A stretch of DNA of 64,000 nt from Phalacrocorax aristotelis (Eukaryota > Chordata > Aves > Suliformes > Phalacrocoracidae): the NCBI RefSeq assembly GCF_949628215.1, contig NC_134288.1, positions 1,426,001-1,490,000 of the forward strand, in the 5' to 3' direction. The first letter of the stretch is position 1; each line of letters opens with the position of its first letter. The notes beneath the pieces were generated by a model that saw nothing but the letters and a program-made list of their open reading frames with translations, searched no databases and was not told where the DNA came from. Shown piece by piece: positions 62,301 through 64,000 of the stretch. Made by a program: the position numbers and the translations under genes.

Positions 62301-63054
62301 GTGCTCAAGGGTGGTCTCACACCGCATTCCCCAGGGCCCCTAAGCCTCCAGGGAAGGCAGCACGCTGAGTGTCTGGCCATCCTTGCTATTTGTGGGGTTC
62401 AGCCTGCCTGGAGCCTGTGGCCGGGCAGGGGATGCCTGTCTGTGCCCAGGCCACAGAGGATGCTCCCCAGGTTCTCCACAGGCTGTGACTGTCACTAACT
62501 CTCCTTCCCTTGGTTTCAGGCTCATCCTGGAGGCCTGGCGTTTGAGATGGAGGAGTTCTATGTCAAGTACAGGAACTTGTACGTTTGGCGTTGTGGTGCT
62601 CTGTGCTGCCGTAGTGGGCCCTGTGCATGCAGGAGTGAGGGCTATGCACTCCCACCTCTGTCCCATGCCCAGCTGCAGCCCCAGCATCCCTGTCTCACTG
62701 CCCCTGTCCTCCTGAGCCAGCCCAGAAGTGGGAAGCAGGAAAGCCACTGCAGCCGCAGTGCTCAGTCTTGGCCTGGACCTGGTCCATGGCTTCCTCCAGT
62801 CTGGGGTTTCACATGGCAAGGCAGAGGCTGGGTCTTGTGTGGGTCACTGGGAGACCCCTGCTGGTCTGCGTGGCAGATGGGATTGGGCCCAAAGACCTCT
62901 TTGGTCCTGTGTTGTTGATTTCTTTTTCCTCTGCAGCTCGTACCTCCACTGTAAGTGGGCCACTCTGGAGGAGCTAGAGAAGGACCCCAGGATCTCACAG
63001 AAGATAAAGCGCTTCCGGAACAAGCAGGCTCAGATGAAGCATATTTTTACAGAG
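41322..63054 (+). CDS. CHD6, chromodomain-helicase-DNA-binding protein 6 (5' coding part, seven exons, runs out of window)
   Basis: CHD6 is a nuclear ATP-dependent chromatin remodeler of CHD subfamily III (CHD6-CHD9). The full vertebrate protein is about 2,700 residues. Seven segments join in phase: 41,322-41,354, 53,545-54,044, 58,358-58,496, 59,089-59,238, 61,964-62,029, 62,520-62,578 and 62,937-63,054. They give 355 codons without a stop. Residues 1-224 are a disordered Lys/Pro/Glu/Ser tail with basic clusters. Residues 225-274 form a conserved linker ([28 protein letters not shown]). Residues about 283-345 are the first of the tandem chromodomains, with [16 protein letters not shown] at 309-324. 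The MKIQKKEKQ start, the [14 protein letters not shown] block and the linker distinguish it from CHD7, CHD8 and CHD9, as I recall those families. The next exon, which should begin with Pro-Asp-Glu-Asp, and the SNF2 ATPase lie beyond 64,000. All junctions are GT-AG. Confidence 0.95.
41355..47389 (+). other. CHD6 intron 2, 5' part
   Basis: No exon or RNA gene is supported. AT-richer unique patches lie at 41,640-41,740 and 43,970-44,090. A 12-bp exact direct repeat AGTGAGTTTATT occurs at 42,334-42,345 and 42,354-42,365. The remainder is GC-rich unique sequence with chance ORFs. Confidence 0.5.
47390..48930 (+). repeat. very degraded LINE, CR1/L3-like
   Basis: An AT-rich block sits in GC-rich intron. 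Scattered pieces resemble the reverse-transcriptase part of L3/CR1-clade LINEs, in sense order. Near 47,645 is 'AACAACAAACCTGCGTGG'. Near 48,299 is 'GTCAGCATGGCTTTTGTAAAG'. Near 48,426-48,465 is a 'GAGAAGGTTTCTCACTGAATGCTTTTAAAGAAGCTAAG' type piece. Near 48,637 is 'TGCCAAATAATGCATATGGGA', and near 48,877 'GAAGAGGTGCAGAGGATAAGGCAG'. Stops interrupt every frame, so no protein is made. Boundaries and exact family are uncertain. The age is clearly greater than that of the CR1 copies in intron 1. Confidence 0.5.
48931..53544 (+). other. CHD6 intron 2, 3' part
   Basis: GC-rich unique intron with no supported exon, RNA gene or repeat. It ends with a good polypyrimidine tract and acceptor (TTTCTGTTTTCTCTGCAG). 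Confidence 0.55.
53545..54044 (+). CDS. CHD6 coding exon 3 (residues 12-177 plus two bases of 178)
   Basis: This 500-nt exon encodes the disordered N-terminal tail. It opens [14 protein letters not shown], aligning with the human LSNLKVLNHSPMSD without a gap. A Gly run and basic cluster (residues 84-97, [14 protein letters not shown]) is essentially identical to human CHD6 and is a likely nuclear localisation signal. Residues 113-163 are a Lys/Pro/Glu repeat of KEPK-like units with RR/RK clusters. The acceptor is CTCTGCAG at 53,537-53,544 and the donor AGCAG|GTGGGT at 54,044/54,045. The exon enters in phase 0 and leaves two bases (AG) of a serine codon. The 300-codon ORF on the opposite strand is a shadow of this low-complexity coding sequence. 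Confidence 0.95.
54690..55060. promoter_or_regulatory. AT-rich island with paired TAATCC sites, candidate conserved noncoding element
   Basis: The block contains TTTTAATTAACAG near 54,700 and a perfect inverted pair TAATCC-ATA-GGATTA at 54,908-54,922. TAATCC is the recognition core of bicoid-class homeodomains (OTX, CRX, PITX). A direct repeat of CTCTGATTTCTT lies at about 54,727-54,752. Enhancer function is a guess from motifs and composition only. Confidence 0.35.
56610..56960. promoter_or_regulatory. AT-rich island, candidate conserved noncoding element
   Basis: Unique AT-rich sequence with several homeodomain-type cores (ATAATTCC, AAATTATTTCTAATC, GGTAATTG, CTAATTGAAG) stands in GC-rich intron 3. 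No repeat family is recognised. Conservation is untested. Confidence 0.3.
58358..58496 (+). CDS. CHD6 coding exon 4 (residues 178-224)
   Basis: The 139-nt exon supplies the last base of Ser178 and then 46 codons. It contains the basic block [10 protein letters not shown] (183-192), a second candidate nuclear localisation signal. It continues with an acidic/serine segment ending [12 protein letters not shown]. This matches human CHD6 ([24 protein letters not shown] as recalled). The acceptor is TTGGCAG and the donor CCAG|GTGTGT at 58,497. It ends in phase 0. The serine-rich acidic stretch suggests CK2-type phosphorylation, which is inference. Confidence 0.95.
58497..59088 (+). other. CHD6 intron 4
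   Basis: This 592-bp GC-rich intron has nothing recognisable apart from splice signals (GTGTGT donor, CATACACAG acceptor). Confidence 0.85.
59089..59238 (+). CDS. CHD6 coding exon 5 (residues 225-274)
   Basis: This exon of exactly 50 codons encodes [19 protein letters not shown], then [19 protein letters not shown] and [11 protein letters not shown]. The segment is nearly invariant against human CHD6 as I recall it, and it is the strongest single piece of evidence for the gene call. The basic start could bind nucleic acid or act as a localisation signal, and the remainder leads into the chromodomains. The acceptor is ACACAG at 59,083-59,088 and the donor GAG|GTAGGG at 59,239. Both ends are phase 0, so skipping it would keep the frame. 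Confidence 0.97.
59239..61963 (+). other. CHD6 intron 5
   Basis: GC-rich unique intron. An AT-richer patch with ATATTAATAATGGTCACTAATTG lies near 59,900. A 306-codon minus-strand ORF (61,184-62,104) crosses exon 6 in antisense and shows no domain. No exon is supported within the intron. Confidence 0.6.
61964..62029 (+). CDS. CHD6 coding exon 6 (residues 275-296)
   Basis: This 22-codon exon encodes [22 protein letters not shown]. The acidic [16 protein letters not shown] part is identical to human CHD6 as recalled and forms the start of the first chromodomain. The acceptor is TGTCCCCAG and the donor GAG|GTAAGC. Both ends are phase 0. The last residues (MVQKE) look one residue longer than the human sequence at the exon 6/7 junction. 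Confidence 0.95.
62030..62519 (+). other. CHD6 intron 6
   Basis: This 490-bp GC-rich intron has only splice signals recognisable (GTAAGC donor; CCTTGGTTTCAG acceptor). Confidence 0.85.
62520..62578 (+). CDS. CHD6 coding exon 7 (residues 297-315 plus two bases of 316)
   Basis: This 59-nt exon encodes [19 protein letters not shown] and two bases of Phe316. FYVKYRN is the conserved strand of chromodomain 1. The donor is ACTT|GTACGT at 62,579, chosen because it alone restores Phe and the reading frame into exon 8. The acceptor is TTTCAG at 62,514-62,519. The start [10 protein letters not shown] differs from human HPGEPPFDLE but keeps its character. Confidence 0.93.
62579..62936 (+). other. CHD6 intron 7
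   Basis: This 358-bp intron has nothing recognisable beyond a strong T-rich tract and acceptor (TTTCTTTTTCCTCTGCAG). Confidence 0.85.
62937..63054 (+). CDS. CHD6 coding exon 8 (residues 316-355, chromodomain 1)
   Basis: The 118-nt exon completes Phe316 and encodes [20 protein letters not shown], then [19 protein letters not shown]. This is the core and C-terminal part of the first chromodomain of the tandem pair. Trp323 occupies the conserved aromatic position. Only two substitutions from human CHD6 are apparent (Leu326 for Met, Ser336 for Ala, as recalled). The donor is GAG|GTGAGA at 63,055, phase 0. Whether the subfamily III chromodomains bind methylated histone H3 cannot be read from this part alone. 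Confidence 0.96.
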
Positions 63055-64000
63055 GTGAGAGTTGAGCACCGCAAACAGCTGTGCCCAACCCCGGCACACC
63101 TGGGCCTGGTGCAGTGGCAGAGCAGGCCAAGAGCTGAGTGCTGCCTCTGGCACCTCCCTGCCCAGGTGAGACCAGCTCCAGGACCAAAATTCAGGGCTGA
63201 GAGTGGGCAGGCAAGGCTCATTGTGCAGCTGTGCCTGCCCTGCCTGAGCTTTGCCATAGCTCAGTGATCCTGGGGTGCTGCCCAGAGCCCTGCCTGTGCC
63301 CCCTCGCTGACACCATGGTAATGCCCAGACTGCCAGGGCGCAGCACAAGAGGGTGAGCAGGTGGGGATGCTGGAGCTAAGGGGCCATGACAGTGCCCTGA
63401 ACACCTGTGGTGCCACTGGCAGAGGTATGGGCAGGGTAACAAATGTCACTTGCCAGACACTGCCAACCCTGGAAGCGCTGCTCAATGGGAGGGAGGGCAG
63501 CATGCAGTGCTGGAGGTGCTTTCATGGTGGAGCAGAGATGCTGTGGGAGAGAGAGAGCTATAAATACTTGGGCTTAGGGCAGCTCCTGCCTGCTCTGCTC
63601 TATAAGCAGATTAATCTTGTTTAAAGAAAAGGTGTTCTATAATTTATCTCACTGCTTAGAGACAGTTGTTGGATCTCCTCAAACTGCCCCTTACAAGTGT
63701 AAATCAGGCCAGTAGGCTATGAAAATTTCTCCACAGATGTAGTTGGAAAGCTGGGGGTGTGTGTCAAATTTCTCACTCCCAAGTCTGCTTGGGGTCTTTC
63801 CCAGGTTGCAGAGAAAAAGCATGTGTTGGAACATGCTGTACCACTAACAAATTAGCAAGGAGTAAACGCGCTTTCCTATGACTAACTGGAGCTTGGTGAG
63901 CTGTGAACATAGAAGCCTGCTTTTACTCCTTCCCAAGCCCTAGGCAATTTGCGTCTCTGAGGACCACTGCTGGTCTAAAGCCCGCTCCTCCCCAGGGGTT
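63055..64000 (+). other. CHD6 intron 8, 5' part (runs out of window)
   Basis: No further exon is seen. The expected continuation starting Pro-Asp-Glu-Asp is absent. An AT-richer unique block at about 63,590-63,900 includes GATTAATCTTGTTTAAAG and a TATAATTTATCTC stretch, and could be a conserved noncoding element. No repeat is recognised. Confidence 0.6.

Noticed and set aside
1-64000. An undescribed multi-gene or mobile system, CRISPR array or operon
   Set aside because: The window holds one ordinary vertebrate gene with introns and LINE debris. No regular spacer-repeat array, gene cluster or intact mobile element is visible.

Overview
The window is vertebrate nuclear DNA, almost certainly from a bird. 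Three kinds of sequence support this. The only recognisable gene is a spliced vertebrate gene with GT-AG introns. The interspersed repeats are avian-type CR1 LINE fragments. A methylation-free-type CpG island sits at the promoter. The species cannot be named from sequence alone. The gene is CHD6 (chromodomain-helicase-DNA-binding protein 6, subfamily III of the CHD remodelers), read on the + strand from its promoter to part-way through the first chromodomain. The rest of the gene lies beyond position 64000.

Layout. Positions 1-7,600 are 5' flank with no gene I can support and one old CR1 fragment (6,025-6,512). A CpG island at about 7,670-9,440 holds three CCAAT boxes, GC boxes, a G-rich tract, a probable short noncoding exon 1 ending at a strong donor (8,501/8,502) next to a YY1-like site, and a perfect 13-bp inverted repeat (9,325-9,357). 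Intron 1 is about 32.8 kb (8,502-41,298). It carries two recognisable CR1 fragments in opposite orientations and a degenerate tandem array of about 13 units of roughly 150 bp with embedded telomere-like CCCTAA motifs (27,655-29,585). Exon 2 (41,299-41,354) holds the start codon. Intron 2 (12.2 kb) contains a very degraded CR1/L3-like LINE. Exons 3-8 then follow at increasing density between 53,545 and 63,054.

The coding exons (41,322-41,354; 53,545-54,044; 58,358-58,496; 59,089-59,238; 61,964-62,029; 62,520-62,578; 62,937-63,054) join in perfect phase to 1,065 nt, or 355 residues with no stop. The predicted protein starts with a disordered Lys/Pro/Glu-rich tail with several basic clusters. 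A well-conserved linker rich in KRRK and [12 protein letters not shown] segments follows, and then the start of the tandem chromodomains. The ATPase, SANT/SLIDE-like and BRK regions expected for CHD6 are not in the window.

No undescribed multi-gene system is visible. The observations most worth checking are the 150-bp array with telomere-like motifs inside intron 1, the palindrome in the CpG island, several AT-rich unique islands that look like conserved noncoding elements, and an apparent G+T strand skew through intron 1 that may explain the unusually long minus-strand ORFs there.
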